DNA of 64,000 nt from Mariaggregatimicrobium sp964498785 (GTDB taxonomy: Bacteria > Zhuqueibacterota > Zhuqueibacteria > Thermofontimicrobiales > Thiofontviventaceae): contig CAZCJL010000002.1 in NCBI GenBank assembly GCA_964498785.1, forward strand, positions 116,915 through 180,914, given 5' to 3'. Within the stretch, counting starts at the first letter, position 1, and the number at the start of each line of letters is the position of its first letter. Both the position numbers and the translations under genes were made by a program. Under the pieces are notes generated by a model. The model ran no database searches. It had not been told where the DNA came from and saw only the letters and a list, made by a program, of their open reading frames with translations. Shown piece after piece: positions 36,387 through 44,945 of the stretch.

Positions 36387-38120
36387 GTGAAAAAGATAGT
36401 AATTGCGATATTTTTCGTACTGTTCAATATTTTTAAAATTAAGGCTCAAATCATTTTCTTTCCATCTGATTCCACTGCATTTCGGTGTGAAGAGTGCGAT
36501 TCGGTATTTATTTTCGCTGATAACTTTGCAGTGACAGCAATTGGAAATGGTGTGGATCGACTTGGTTATGAGAATAAACAAATTAAGGGGGAAAATGTTC
36601 CTCCGTCTTTAAAAGTGAGAAATCCGGTGGGTGCAATCTTATATAATCCCCAAAAATCGAGAAAGAAAATTCCGGTCATTCTCGGAAGACGAGACGCCGT
36701 ACTATCCCTTGATCAATTATTACGACATCATTTGATCGGTTTGAATTCTTTTCAGGGCTGTTCAACACAGGGGAACGTAAAAATCAATGTATGGAAACAA
36801 TCGAATAAACAAAATGATTTTATGGTCTTTCTCTGCAACGGTCGAATCCTCGCCAGTGAATTACCTCGGAACATTTCATATCTACCCAGGAATATAGAAT
36901 TATTTACCATTCAGACATTCAGCGCCTGTATTGATTTAATCGTCGGCATCTGGATTGCTCCGCCATTGACTGGCAATAATTTTCTCTCTGATAAAATACT
37001 TAGCTGTTTACAAGATGGGCCATTGCTTGTTGAATTTTGGGACGGACTCGGGTGGGAGATGTTTGAGAAAGCACATCTTAGTGGGCTGATTAAAACACGA
37101 GCAGAAAATATTCAAATGGCTTATGCCATGTATCCGCCGGAAACAAAAACCAACTATGCCGCAATGATTACCGGCGGACTCCCTGAAATTGATGCTGAGC
37201 AAAATCTGTTTACAACTCTGCAGAGTGTGGGAATCGATTACGCTGTATTTGAAGGAGAGCGACTATCATTCCCAATCCCGGGTAACGTGAAGCTGCATAC
37301 GGCAACAACACCTGAAAAAAAAGATGAGAACATTTTTCAGAATGTGCGAGCTGTTATTGAAAGAGATTCTATTCCCTTGCTGTTTGTTCATTATCACGGT
37401 CTTGATGATTTAAGTCATGCAAATGGGCCGGATGCTCAACGGACAATTAATCATTTAAAACAAATGTGGAAATGGCATAATCAACTGCGGAAATCGTGGT
37501 ACGGGACGATGTTAATTATTGCTGACCATGGTTCTCATGCAATAGAAAATGATAATCGAATCAATAATAAATTTCGTGATAAAGGAACAAAAGGAACGCA
37601 CGGCGATTTTCGATTTTCTGACATGGCAGTGCCGGCGATTTTGAATAAAGGGGATCACCTGCAGAATCCTCATGAAATAATGCTTTCAGCCATCAAAACA
37701 GCACGCAACCGCTTGTTCAGTCAGTCCCATTCGACGAATGATCGCCAGCCTGATTACGCTGAAATCACTCTGGTGTTCGGTGATTCAATCATTTCGATAA
37801 ATGCCAGCACTGATTTTCAACGGTTTGATCAAACATTTTTATACCAGTATATGAAAAAAGGAATAAATTTGAAGGGTGAGGTTCGGGGACGACTGTTGCG
37901 GCAATTGATACCAGCGAACAGACGAGAAGAAGTGGAACAGTTAATCGTTCACGCTTTTGATGGTAATCAGGTTGCGTTTTCTGCGCATGATTTAAAGAAC
38001 AATTCACTGGTTCTGGCATTGGAAGTTAACACGGATTATTCTTTTTCGCTTTATCCAATAACGGATCCATATCCCAACCGTGTCGTAAAATGGGTGCGTA
38101 GAATTGAGTTCCTGAAATAA
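36387..38120 (+). CDS. Secreted alkaline-phosphatase-superfamily protein (phosphodiesterase-like)
   Basis: A 577-aa exported protein. A signal peptide (first 20 residues) and an N-terminal domain of about 190 residues without recognised motifs precede an alkaline-phosphatase/nucleotide-pyrophosphatase core. Metal and nucleophile positions are visible: Asp in 'VEFWDGLGW' (about 217), Thr in 'ETKTNYAAMITGG' (about 255), 'HGLDDLSHANGPD' (about 336), 'IADHGSHA' (about 379) and 'GTHGDF' (about 404). The full two-metal set suggests an active phosphodiesterase, phosphatase or phosphotransferase. The last 130 residues are unassigned. The start is GTG with AGGAT 7 bases before it. The pairing with the preceding molybdopterin-fold-like protein suggests joint function at the envelope. 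Confidence 0.75.
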   Translation: MKKIVIAIFFVLFNIFKIKAQIIFFPSDSTAFRCEECDSVFIFADNFAVTAIGNGVDRLGYENKQIKGENVPPSLKVRNPVGAILYNPQKSRKKIPVILGRRDAVLSLDQLLRHHLIGLNSFQGCSTQGNVKINVWKQSNKQNDFMVFLCNGRILASELPRNISYLPRNIELFTIQTFSACIDLIVGIWIAPPLTGNNFLSDKILSCLQDGPLLVEFWDGLGWEMFEKAHLSGLIKTRAENIQMAYAMYPPETKTNYAAMITGGLPEIDAEQNLFTTLQSVGIDYAVFEGERLSFPIPGNVKLHTATTPEKKDENIFQNVRAVIERDSIPLLFVHYHGLDDLSHANGPDAQRTINHLKQMWKWHNQLRKSWYGTMLIIADHGSHAIENDNRINNKFRDKGTKGTHGDFRFSDMAVPAILNKGDHLQNPHEIMLSAIKTARNRLFSQSHSTNDRQPDYAEITLVFGDSIISINASTDFQRFDQTFLYQYMKKGINLKGEVRGRLLRQLIPANRREEVEQLIVHAFDGNQVAFSAHDLKNNSLVLALEVNTDYSFSLYPITDPYPNRVVKWVRRIEFLK

Positions 38121-38154
38121 AAAATCCCCATCCATAAATATGGAAGGGGATTTT
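38121..38154. terminator. Bidirectional terminator between convergent genes
   Basis: Fifteen-base arms with one mismatch (AAAATCCCCATCCAT 38121-38135, ATGGAAGGGGATTTT 38140-38154) have A-rich and T-rich ends suiting both strands. It lies between the AlkP-like gene and nifJ. Confidence 0.85.
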
Positions 38155-38172
38155 TATTAGCATATATTTTGA

Positions 38173-41100
38173 TTATTTTTCGGCCAAACGTTTATAGAAT
38201 TCGTAACGTGATTTTACCTTTTCTTCGAATTCATCCCAATAGCCTTCAACTCTCTCCGGGAAAGTCTGACGCAGAGATGTATATCGTTTTTCACCGCTCA
38301 GAAATTCTTTTACATTGGTTTTTGGCTCTTTACTATCCAAAACAAAAGGATTCTTGCCTTCCTCTTTTAGTTTTGGATTATATCGATAGAGCAGCCAATA
38401 GCCGGTATCAACGGCCTTTTTTTCTTCTTCCTGAGCTTTTCCCATGTCAATCCCATGATTGATACAGGGAGCATAAGCGATGATAATTGCCGGCCCATCA
38501 TATTCCTCAGCTTCTTTAACTGCTTTGATGAACTGATTTTTATTTGCTCCCATTGCGACCGAAGCAACGTACACATAGCCATAAGTTATCATCATCAAAC
38601 CGAGATCTTTTTTAAAGGTTGTTTTTCCGGCCTCGGCAAATTTTGCAACAGAACCCAGCGGCGTGGCTTTGGAAGCCTGTCCACCGGTATTTGAGTAAAC
38701 CTCGGTATCCATCACCAAAACATTTACATTGCGTCCGGTTGCCATAACATGATCCAGGCCACCGTAACCAATGTCATAAGCCCAGCCATCACCACCGAAC
38801 GACCAGATACTTTTATCGACAAAATACGTATCCAGCTCTTTAATTTTTTGAAGGATTCGTTTTTCGTCGCCAGTCGCTTTTTCGATAGCTGCCGGAAGTA
38901 GTTGTTGTATCTTTTGAGTGTTAGCTTTTGCGTCAGCATCGGTTTTCTTCCAGAGTTCCAACGCTTTGTTCAGCGAGTCTCTTAATTCATCAGCAACGCC
39001 ATTATTCAGTATATTTTGGATATTTGTATGTAATTGACGCCGGTTGGCGTCCACTGCAAGCCGCATTCCGAATCCATATTCAGCGTTATCCTCGAACAAG
39101 GAATTTGCCCATGCCGGCCCGTGGCCTGCTTTATTCTTGGTATACGGAATCGTCGGAAAAGTAGCGCCCCAGATTGATGAACAACCAGTCGCGTTTGCTA
39201 TAATCATGCGGTCGCCGTAAAGTTGTGTGAGTAATTTTGCATAAGGCGTTTCACCACAACCGGCACATGCGCCAGAGAACTCTAACAACGGTTGTTTGAA
39301 CTGGCTACCTTTGATGCTGGCTTCTTTGGCCATATTACCGAGAACATCTTCTGGAAGTGATTCAAAGAAAGCCACATTGTTATTTTCGCCGGCTTCACGT
39401 TCTTCTTCAATCGGTTTCATTTCCAGCGCTTGTTTGGGACACTCATTCACACATGCCATACAACCCTGGCAGTCTTCAATGTAAACTTGAATTTTGTAAT
39501 CGTATTCATCTTTATCTTTTGCTAAAGCTGGCAGTGTTTTAAATGTTGCCGGAGCATCTTTTAAATGAGATTTTTCAATTAATTTGGGTCGAATTGATGC
39601 ATGAGGACAGACAAATGAGCATTGATTACACTGAATACAGTTTTCTGGAATCCAGTGCGGAACGTTAGGAGCCACGCCGCGTTTTTCCAGTTTCGTTGTT
39701 CCGGAAGGAACATAGCCGTCAAGTGGCATGTGAGAAACCGGAATGTCGTCGCCTTTTTCACGCATAATTTTTTCGATAACATTTTTGGTAAAATCATCAG
39801 AATCATCAGGAATAAGCTTGCTTCCTTCCAGCGATTTTTCCGGTAATTCGGTCGGTATTTCGATTTGCTCCAGCGCTTCGTCGGTTTTATCCACAGCATC
39901 CCAATTCATTTTAACAATTTCATCGCCTTTTTTACCATACGTTTTTTTAATCGCCTCTTTAATCATTTGAATTGCCTGCTGTCTTTCCAGGACGCCGGAA
40001 ATCAGGAAAAATGCAGTCTGCATAACAGAATTGATTCGACTTCCCAATCCAACGCTATTCGCGATATGCAACGCATCAATATTGTAAACCTTAATATTTT
40101 TTTCGATAATTGTTTTCTGCATATCTCTGGTAAAATGTTGAAAAACGTCTTCATTTTTCCATTGCGAATTCAACAGAAATACACCGTTTTCTTTAATCCC
40201 TTCCAGAATATCGTATCGGCCCACAAAAGACGGATTATGACATGCGATGAAGTCAGCATTTGTAACGAGATATGTGGACTGAATCGGTTTTTTACCAAAA
40301 CGCAAATGACTACGGGTAATACCACCGGATTTTTTTGAATCATATTGGAAATAACCCTGAGCGTACATATCGGTATTATCGCCGATAATTTTGATCGAGT
40401 TTTTATTTGCTCCGACAGTCCCATCTGAACCTAATCCCCAGAATTTGCAACTGATTGTTCCTTCCGGGATAGTGTTAATATGCTCTTTAACAGGAATGGA
40501 CGTGCCAGTAACATCGTCGGTGATACCGATGGTAAAACCGTGTTTTGCATCGCCATCAAGGTGCTCGTAAACAGCTTTTACCATGGAAGGTGTAAATTCT
40601 TTTGAGGATAGTCCATAACGGCCACCTATGATATTAATATCCGGCCTGCTTTTCAACGCGGTAACTATATCCAGATAAAGCGGTTCACCAATGGCGCCAG
40701 GTTCTTTTGTCCTGTCCAGCACGGCAATTTTTTTAACGCTTTTTGGAAGAACTTTTACAAAATGTTCTACTGAAAATGGCCTGTAAAGCCGAACTTTGAT
40801 TGCGCCCAATTTAGCGCCTTCTTTTTTATTCAAATAGTTTATTGTTTCCTCAACAGTTTCACAGCCACTGCCCATTAGAATAACAACTTTTTCTGCATCC
40901 GGAGCGCCGATATAATCAAACAAGTGATAGGATCTTCCTGTTATCTCGGCTAATTTGTCCATATATGCCTGTACAATTTCCGGCGTTTCCAGATAATATT
41001 TATTGACAGTTTCCCGACCCTGAAAATAGACATCCGGATTTTGAGCGCCGACTTTTATTCGGGGTCTTTCCGGATTTAACGCACGTATTCTGAACTGTTC

Positions 41101-41703
41101 TACATATTCTGGATTCAGCATTTCTGCTATTGTATCGTAATCAATCACCTCGATTTTTTGAATTTCATGAGATGATCTGAAACCGTCAAAGAAATTCAGG
41201 AATGGAATCAGTGATTTTAATGTTGATAGGTGAGACACAACTCCCAGATCCAAAATTTCCTGAATGGAATTAGCAGCCATTAATGCATAGCCGGTATTCC
41301 GTGCGGACATTACATCCGAGTGATCGCCAAATATTGATAGTGACTGGCACGCCAGCGAACGGGCCGAAACGTGAAATACGGTAGGTAGCATTTCACCGGC
41401 AATTTTGTGCATGTTTGGTAACATCAGCATTAATCCCTGGGATGCAGTAAATGTGGTGGTAAATGCACCAGCAGAGAGTGAGCCATGCACAGCACCTGCT
41501 GCACCAGCTTCTGACTGCATTTCTACAACGTCGACTGGCTGACCAAAGATATTTTTACGATTGTTAGCTGCCCAGGTATCGGCATATTCACCCATAACTG
41601 AAGATGGGGTGATCGGATAAATTGCTGCTACGTCACTAAATGCATAACCAACATGGGAGGCAGCCATATTCCCATCCATAGTTTCTTTTCTGAACTTCTT
41701 CAT
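38173..41703 (-). CDS. nifJ: Pyruvate:ferredoxin (flavodoxin) oxidoreductase
   Basis: Oxidatively decarboxylates pyruvate to acetyl-CoA and CO2, reducing ferredoxin or flavodoxin. The single-chain 1176-aa enzyme has the fused PFOR order. Domain I contains 'YPITPSSVMGEYAD' and domain II 'GCETVEETINYL'. A 2x[4Fe-4S] ferredoxin domain follows (CIQCNQCSFVCP near 690; CQGCMACVNECP near 745). The C-terminal TPP domain has 'GCSSIWGATFPTIPY', 'GDGWAYDIGYGGLDHV' and 'TEVYSNTGGQASKATP'. The ORF extends to 41727, but ATG 41703 has AAAGGG 5 bases before it and begins the conserved sequence. It indicates anaerobic or low-potential central metabolism. A 7-bp hairpin lies 45-63 bases upstream. Confidence 0.97.
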   Translation of the reverse strand: MKKFRKETMDGNMAASHVGYAFSDVAAIYPITPSSVMGEYADTWAANNRKNIFGQPVDVVEMQSEAGAAGAVHGSLSAGAFTTTFTASQGLMLMLPNMHKIAGEMLPTVFHVSARSLACQSLSIFGDHSDVMSARNTGYALMAANSIQEILDLGVVSHLSTLKSLIPFLNFFDGFRSSHEIQKIEVIDYDTIAEMLNPEYVEQFRIRALNPERPRIKVGAQNPDVYFQGRETVNKYYLETPEIVQAYMDKLAEITGRSYHLFDYIGAPDAEKVVILMGSGCETVEETINYLNKKEGAKLGAIKVRLYRPFSVEHFVKVLPKSVKKIAVLDRTKEPGAIGEPLYLDIVTALKSRPDINIIGGRYGLSSKEFTPSMVKAVYEHLDGDAKHGFTIGITDDVTGTSIPVKEHINTIPEGTISCKFWGLGSDGTVGANKNSIKIIGDNTDMYAQGYFQYDSKKSGGITRSHLRFGKKPIQSTYLVTNADFIACHNPSFVGRYDILEGIKENGVFLLNSQWKNEDVFQHFTRDMQKTIIEKNIKVYNIDALHIANSVGLGSRINSVMQTAFFLISGVLERQQAIQMIKEAIKKTYGKKGDEIVKMNWDAVDKTDEALEQIEIPTELPEKSLEGSKLIPDDSDDFTKNVIEKIMREKGDDIPVSHMPLDGYVPSGTTKLEKRGVAPNVPHWIPENCIQCNQCSFVCPHASIRPKLIEKSHLKDAPATFKTLPALAKDKDEYDYKIQVYIEDCQGCMACVNECPKQALEMKPIEEEREAGENNNVAFFESLPEDVLGNMAKEASIKGSQFKQPLLEFSGACAGCGETPYAKLLTQLYGDRMIIANATGCSSIWGATFPTIPYTKNKAGHGPAWANSLFEDNAEYGFGMRLAVDANRRQLHTNIQNILNNGVADELRDSLNKALELWKKTDADAKANTQKIQQLLPAAIEKATGDEKRILQKIKELDTYFVDKSIWSFGGDGWAYDIGYGGLDHVMATGRNVNVLVMDTEVYSNTGGQASKATPLGSVAKFAEAGKTTFKKDLGLMMITYGYVYVASVAMGANKNQFIKAVKEAEEYDGPAIIIAYAPCINHGIDMGKAQEEEKKAVDTGYWLLYRYNPKLKEEGKNPFVLDSKEPKTNVKEFLSGEKRYTSLRQTFPERVEGYWDEFEEKVKSRYEFYKRLAEK

Positions 41704-42289
41704 TTTGCCCTTTCTATAAATTATCATTTACCATTTTTGCTTTTGTATCCACCGAATTGCGGTGGAATTATATTTCCGAAATATTAAAAATTTCAGAAAC
41801 CCTTGTCTTGTAAATCTCACGTCTACAAGTAAATCCAATGATGTTTTTTTTCTTAATTTCTTCTTAAATTCTTATAATGTAATAAAAAAAATTGAAAGAT
41901 AAAAGGATTTTATTTAAAATCCGTATTTTTTTCTGACGTTATTTTCGAGAATTTTATGTCTGAACACCGTATAAAACAATACAGAATAAGTGTCTATATA
42001 TAAACGATTTGTATTAATTTAAATAAATGATGCGAATGTTGTTCGTCAGAGGAATTTCATTACAAATATTTCCGGACTGTTCGTGTTTTGTATTGCTATT
42101 TTTAAAGTGATTTATTGCCTGAAAAAATGTGTAAATCCGATTAATAAATCCTCTGTATTAGAAAATATATACCCAAAAAAGAAAATAGAAAAATCAGCCC
42201 GTGGGATTTCGGGTACAGTAAAGTGGTTCTTTATTGTATTTATATTGATTTCATGAAATCCCACGGGAATATCTAAGTAAATTTACTGT
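41704..42289. other. Long AT-rich intergenic region upstream of nifJ
   Basis: No supportable gene. It holds a perfect small hairpin 45-63 bases before nifJ (TCCACCG 41748-41754, CGGTGGA 41760-41766) and an imperfect TTTCCGAAAT/ATTTCAGAAA pair next to it (41773-41795). A 13-bp inverted repeat with a 44-base spacer lies at 42198-42267. I see no convincing -35/-10 pair for nifJ. The middle section is plain AT-rich sequence. Confidence 0.65.
42198..42267. repeat. Long-spacer perfect inverted repeat
   Basis: CCCGTGGGATTTC (42198-42210) and GAAATCCCACGGG (42255-42267) are perfect 13-bp arms, 44 bases apart. They lie 22 bases past the stop of the acetate-CoA ligase gene. It may be its terminator-like hairpin or a small mobile palindrome. 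Confidence 0.7.
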
Positions 42290-44413
42290 TTAATTATCTT
42301 GCTTTAATAAAATTCTGCTATCGGCAACCGAACAACCCTGGCCTTCAGGATAGACAATCAATGGATTGATATCCAATTCTGCGATTTCCGGGTGATTGGA
42401 AACGAGTTGTGATAACCGCAGGATACAATCCTTAATTGAATTAATATCTGAAGGCGGATTTCCGCGAACTCCTTGTAGAATTTTGTACGCTTTTATGGTC
42501 TTTACCATACGTTCTGCGCTGATTTCCCACATTGGCGCCAGACGGAACGTAACGTCTTTCATAACTTCAACAAACGTTCCTCCAAGACCGAACATAACCA
42601 TTGGCCCGAATTTCGGATCTCTGAAAGAACCTAAAATTACTTCAACACCCTTTTGTGCCATTTTTTCAATGAGAACGCCATCAATACGTGCATCTGATTT
42701 GAAATTTTTGGCGTTTGATATAATTTGATTATATGCCTTTTTTGCATCTTCAAGAGATTTAATTTTCAGCATCACACCGCCGGCGTCAAACTTGTGAACA
42801 ATATCCGGAGAAACGATTTTCATGGCGACTGGTGGCTCTATTCCTTCCAATGCTTTTCCGATTTGTGAAGCATCTGTAACCACAACACTTCTTAACGTCG
42901 GAAAGCCATACATTTCAAGAATTTTATTCGCTTCCTTTTGTCCGAGGTAAATTTCATTTTTATCAGCTAATTTGGAATGGATAAATTCTGAAGTTCTTCC
43001 TTTTTTCGCATCAAAATGAAGATGTGTTCGTTTACCGAATTTCATGTGATCACTAAACCAAACCATGGACGCCATGGAATTAACTGCTTCTTCGGGAAAT
43101 GCATAATTCGGAATACCGTTTCGTTCCAGATAATCAATGCCCTCTGATACGTCTACAATTCCCATAAATGAGCATAAAACCGGTTTGTCGATTCCCCTGA
43201 CAGCAGAAGGAACGATCTGAGCGGTTTCCAGAATGTCTGTCATTGCCTGCGGCGTCAGTATAACGATAGCGCCGTCAACATTCTCGTCCTGCAAAATTTT
43301 ATGAATAGCAGCTTCGTACCGTTCGTGGGTGGCGTCTCCGATAACATCAACAGGGTTATTAATGCTGGCAGTAGGGGGGAGGCTTTCCTTCAGGCTTTTT
43401 TTCGTGTCTTCTGAAAGTTCGGATATTTCAAGATCATGTCGTATTGCTGCGTCTGTAGCCATAATTCCCGGACCACCGGCGTTTGTGATTATTGCAATGC
43501 GATTTCCTTTTGGAAGTGGCTGCTGGGCAAAGGCAACGGCATTATCAAGCAATTCTTTAATGCTATCTTTCCGCTGAATACCACTCTGCAAAAAGATGGC
43601 ATCATAAGCAGTGTCTGAACCCGCAAGCGAGCCGGTATGCGACGCGGCTGCTTTGGCGCCGGCTGCTGAACGACCGGACTTTAATGCCAGCATTGGCTTT
43701 TTCGTTTTCCAGGCGATTTCCCTGGCCGTTTCAAGAAATTCACGTCCACTCGTTATATCTTCCAGATACATGATAATCACATCCGTCTCCGGATCATCTT
43801 TTAAATAGCGTAACAGATCGATTTCATTTACATCCGCTTTATTGCCGAAACTAATGAATTTGGAAAATCCGATATGCCTTCCCTCGGCATAATCAAGAAC
43901 AGATGTACATAGCGCGCCAGATTGAGAAATAAAGGCAATATTTCCTTTTTTGGGCATTTTCGTGGCAAAACTGGCATTCATTGAGACGTCGGGATTGGTG
44001 TTTATAATTCCCAAACAATTCGGGCCGATTACGCTAATGCCATGTTTTTTTGCAACAGCTTTTAACTCTTCTTCAAGTTCAACACCCGTGCCGCCAATTT
44101 CCTTGAATCCGGCTGTAATTACAACCGCGCCTTTTACACCTTTTTTACCTGCTTCTTCCAGAACTTTTGAAACGGCTCCGGACGGAACGACAATAACAGC
44201 CAGATCAATTTCATCTGGTATATCAGATAGGCTCGGATAGGCTTTTATACTGTGGATCGCATTCGCTTTTGGATTGACCGGATAGAGAACACCTTGAAAA
44301 CCACTTCCGATGAGATTACAAATAATGGCATTTCCGACACTGCCGGGCCGATTTGAGGCGCCGACAACAGCAATAGACTTCGGATTCATTATAGCATCAA
44401 TATGATTTGACAT
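42290..44413 (-). CDS. Acetate-CoA ligase (ADP-forming), fused alpha-beta
   Basis: Makes ATP from acetyl-CoA + ADP + Pi, giving acetate (or from other acyl-CoA). The 707-aa chain carries the CoA-binding domain first ('IAVVGASNRPGSVGNAI', 'VITAGFKEIGGTG', 'GPNCLGIINT'). The ligase domain follows, with the phosphohistidine candidate in 'AASHTGSLAGSD' (near residue 257). The ATP-grasp beta part is at the C-terminus ('MKIVSPDIVHKFDAGGVML'). Both parts are fused, as in many bacteria and some archaea. AGGAGGG precedes the ATG. A strong promoter (44548-44576) lies upstream, with a palindromic repeat in the leader. With PFOR it forms the pyruvate-to-acetate energy-conserving route. Confidence 0.92.
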   Translation of the reverse strand: MSNHIDAIMNPKSIAVVGASNRPGSVGNAIICNLIGSGFQGVLYPVNPKANAIHSIKAYPSLSDIPDEIDLAVIVVPSGAVSKVLEEAGKKGVKGAVVITAGFKEIGGTGVELEEELKAVAKKHGISVIGPNCLGIINTNPDVSMNASFATKMPKKGNIAFISQSGALCTSVLDYAEGRHIGFSKFISFGNKADVNEIDLLRYLKDDPETDVIIMYLEDITSGREFLETAREIAWKTKKPMLALKSGRSAAGAKAAASHTGSLAGSDTAYDAIFLQSGIQRKDSIKELLDNAVAFAQQPLPKGNRIAIITNAGGPGIMATDAAIRHDLEISELSEDTKKSLKESLPPTASINNPVDVIGDATHERYEAAIHKILQDENVDGAIVILTPQAMTDILETAQIVPSAVRGIDKPVLCSFMGIVDVSEGIDYLERNGIPNYAFPEEAVNSMASMVWFSDHMKFGKRTHLHFDAKKGRTSEFIHSKLADKNEIYLGQKEANKILEMYGFPTLRSVVVTDASQIGKALEGIEPPVAMKIVSPDIVHKFDAGGVMLKIKSLEDAKKAYNQIISNAKNFKSDARIDGVLIEKMAQKGVEVILGSFRDPKFGPMVMFGLGGTFVEVMKDVTFRLAPMWEISAERMVKTIKAYKILQGVRGNPPSDINSIKDCILRLSQLVSNHPEIAELDINPLIVYPEGQGCSVADSRILLKQDN

Positions 44414-44434
44414 TTACCCTCCTAATAAAAATAT

Positions 44435-44530
44435 ATAGTTACTATTCAGCATAGAGCTGTCATTCCTGCATTCGCAGGAATGACGCCAAAAAATGACTTT
44501 TGATACAGCCCCGGGCATGACATTGAACCA
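44435..44530. repeat. Dispersed palindromic repeat, copy 2
   Basis: It opens TAGTTACTATTCAGCATAG, nearly identical to copy 1, then a perfect 11-bp hairpin (GTCATTCCTGC 44458-44468, GCAGGAATGAC 44473-44483, loop ATTC). About 25 bases later comes a second conserved block, GATACAGCCCCGGGCATGAC, resembling the block at the end of copy 3. Confidence 0.8.
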
Positions 44531-44547
44531 TACTAACAATAATCTTA

Positions 44548-44576
44548 GTAATATCGAACAGAAAATTAATTGTCAA
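44548..44576 (-). promoter_or_regulatory. Promoter for the acetate-CoA ligase gene
   Basis: On the minus strand, TTGACA (44576-44571), 17 bases, TATTAC (44553-44548). Transcription would start near 44541, giving a leader of about 128 bases that contains the palindromic repeat. Confidence 0.65.
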
Positions 44577-44945
44577 TTCCCGGTTCTGACCCCCGGTAAC
44601 AGATTAATGTAATTTATTTAACATAAAAGTGTTTCTTTCTCTCAAGCAGTCCTGATTCCACCCTCGCTGAGAAGTTGCCTTATTTTTAAGTTGAAGTACT
44701 TTTCAAAAATGCTGTATCCTAAACGGGGCGATCATTTGCCTTACAATACAAATCGGTTACGGGAGTTGTTGAAGGTAGTGATAGCTGGTTACCCTGCCGA
44801 AAAAGAACTAACCAAGACTTTATTACACTACATTGTTTTACAAAAAGTTCAAAAAAATCTGATAAAATATTAATAAATTGGTTATCATAATGAATCGGCT
44901 ATCAAATAAAAAATATTAACAGAAAACCGAATGTAAAATAGCAGG

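Larger units (their letters stand above)
44414..44945. other. Intergenic region with promoter, palindromic repeat and possible relic
   Basis: The gap between the acetate-CoA ligase start and the aspartase stop. It contains the dispersed repeat copy 2 (44435-44530), a minus-strand promoter (44548-44576), and sequence at about 44580-44875 that could be a decayed insertion relic. A 60-codon open frame sits at 44691-44873, but it lacks a ribosome-binding site and family resemblance. No gene is called. Confidence 0.6.

Noticed and set aside
42027..42110. A 27-codon hydrophobic frame in the nifJ upstream region
   Set aside because: Too short, no ribosome-binding site; probably chance in AT-rich sequence.
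44691..44873. A 60-codon open frame in the gap upstream of the aspartase stop
   Set aside because: No ribosome-binding site, no recognisable family and AT-rich codon use; more likely chance or a relic.
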